From: a virus
Virus record (IMG/VR): IMGVR_UViG_3300017772_000033
Span: 1-40,512 of that record
Direction: 5' to 3' (one strand)
DNA: 40,512 bases
Shown: positions 40,510 to 40,512 of the stretch, in pieces
Numbering within the stretch: position 1 is the first letter of the stretch
Layout: every line of letters begins with the position of its first letter
The notes under the pieces: generated by a model
Told to the model about the DNA's origin: nothing
The model's database searches: none
The model's input: the letters and a program-made list of their open reading frames with translations, nothing else
Translations under genes and position numbers: made by a program

Positions 40510-40512
40510 GCC

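Noticed and set aside
1-40512. tRNA genes, CRISPR arrays and insertion sequences
   Set aside because: No cloverleaf with a GTTCRANNC-type T-loop, no spaced repeat array and no transposase frame was seen by eye.
1-40512. Direct terminal repeat of the T7 type at the window ends
   Set aside because: The first and last few dozen bases do not match each other, so any terminal repeat must lie elsewhere or be collapsed by assembly.

Overview
The window looks like a nearly complete, possibly complete, genome of a temperate T7-like podophage (Autographivirales type). From about 3.2 to 39.5 kb everything reads on the plus strand in classic T7 order. It starts with a tyrosine integrase, a single-subunit RNA polymerase, ssDNA-binding protein, RusA-type resolvase, primase-helicase, family A DNA polymerase, flap/5' exonuclease and a DUF1599-like protein. 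Next come the portal, scaffold, major capsid, tail tubular proteins A and B, the internal virion proteins and the tail fibre. The run ends with small virion/packaging genes, a small-membrane-protein lysis-type cluster, the large terminase and two small late genes. A lipobox protein in the lysis region suggests a Gram-negative host. The host genus cannot be read from the sequence.

Layout. (1) 1-2595, minus strand: a GC-rich operon of tightly coupled small genes around a DUF932 phage/plasmid-like protein; the last gene runs off position 1. (2) 2596-3199: a gene-free divergent control region packed with four families of short repeats, including three 16-bp iterons directly before the integrase. 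(3) 3200-12512: integrase, transcription and replication genes with stop/start overlaps. (4) 12512-20613: head and tail assembly, with a promoter/hairpin leader before the capsid gene and a terminator-like hairpin after it. (5) 20617-33081: internal virion (ejection) proteins, three of them giants of 1286, 1320 and 1352 aa. (6) 33082-38823: fibre, small virion proteins, small terminase, candidate holins, a lipoprotein and large terminase. (7) 38953-39489: two small late genes, one an extremely basic Lys-rich protein with a Gly-rich tail. (8) 39490-40512: again GC-rich and minus-strand, with a possible small gene, a strong minus-strand terminator, and three tiny overlapping genes (two Cys-rich, one membrane) whose junctions carry an exact 30-bp repeat.

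The two GC-rich ends read as one minus-strand operon if the ends are joined. The simplest reading is a circular or terminally redundant genome linearised inside an accessory module, although no terminal repeat is present in the window.

The most striking content is in the ejection proteins. The 1320-aa protein carries an ADP-ribosyltransferase-like segment followed by a SAM-methyltransferase-like segment near its C-terminus, and the 1352-aa protein carries an HExxH zincin protease motif. These are 'polyvalent protein' style architectures: enzymes built into proteins that T7-like virions deliver into the cell with the DNA. Also notable are the repeat-rich control region, the temperate lifestyle without a recognisable repressor, and the lack of any recognisable endolysin.
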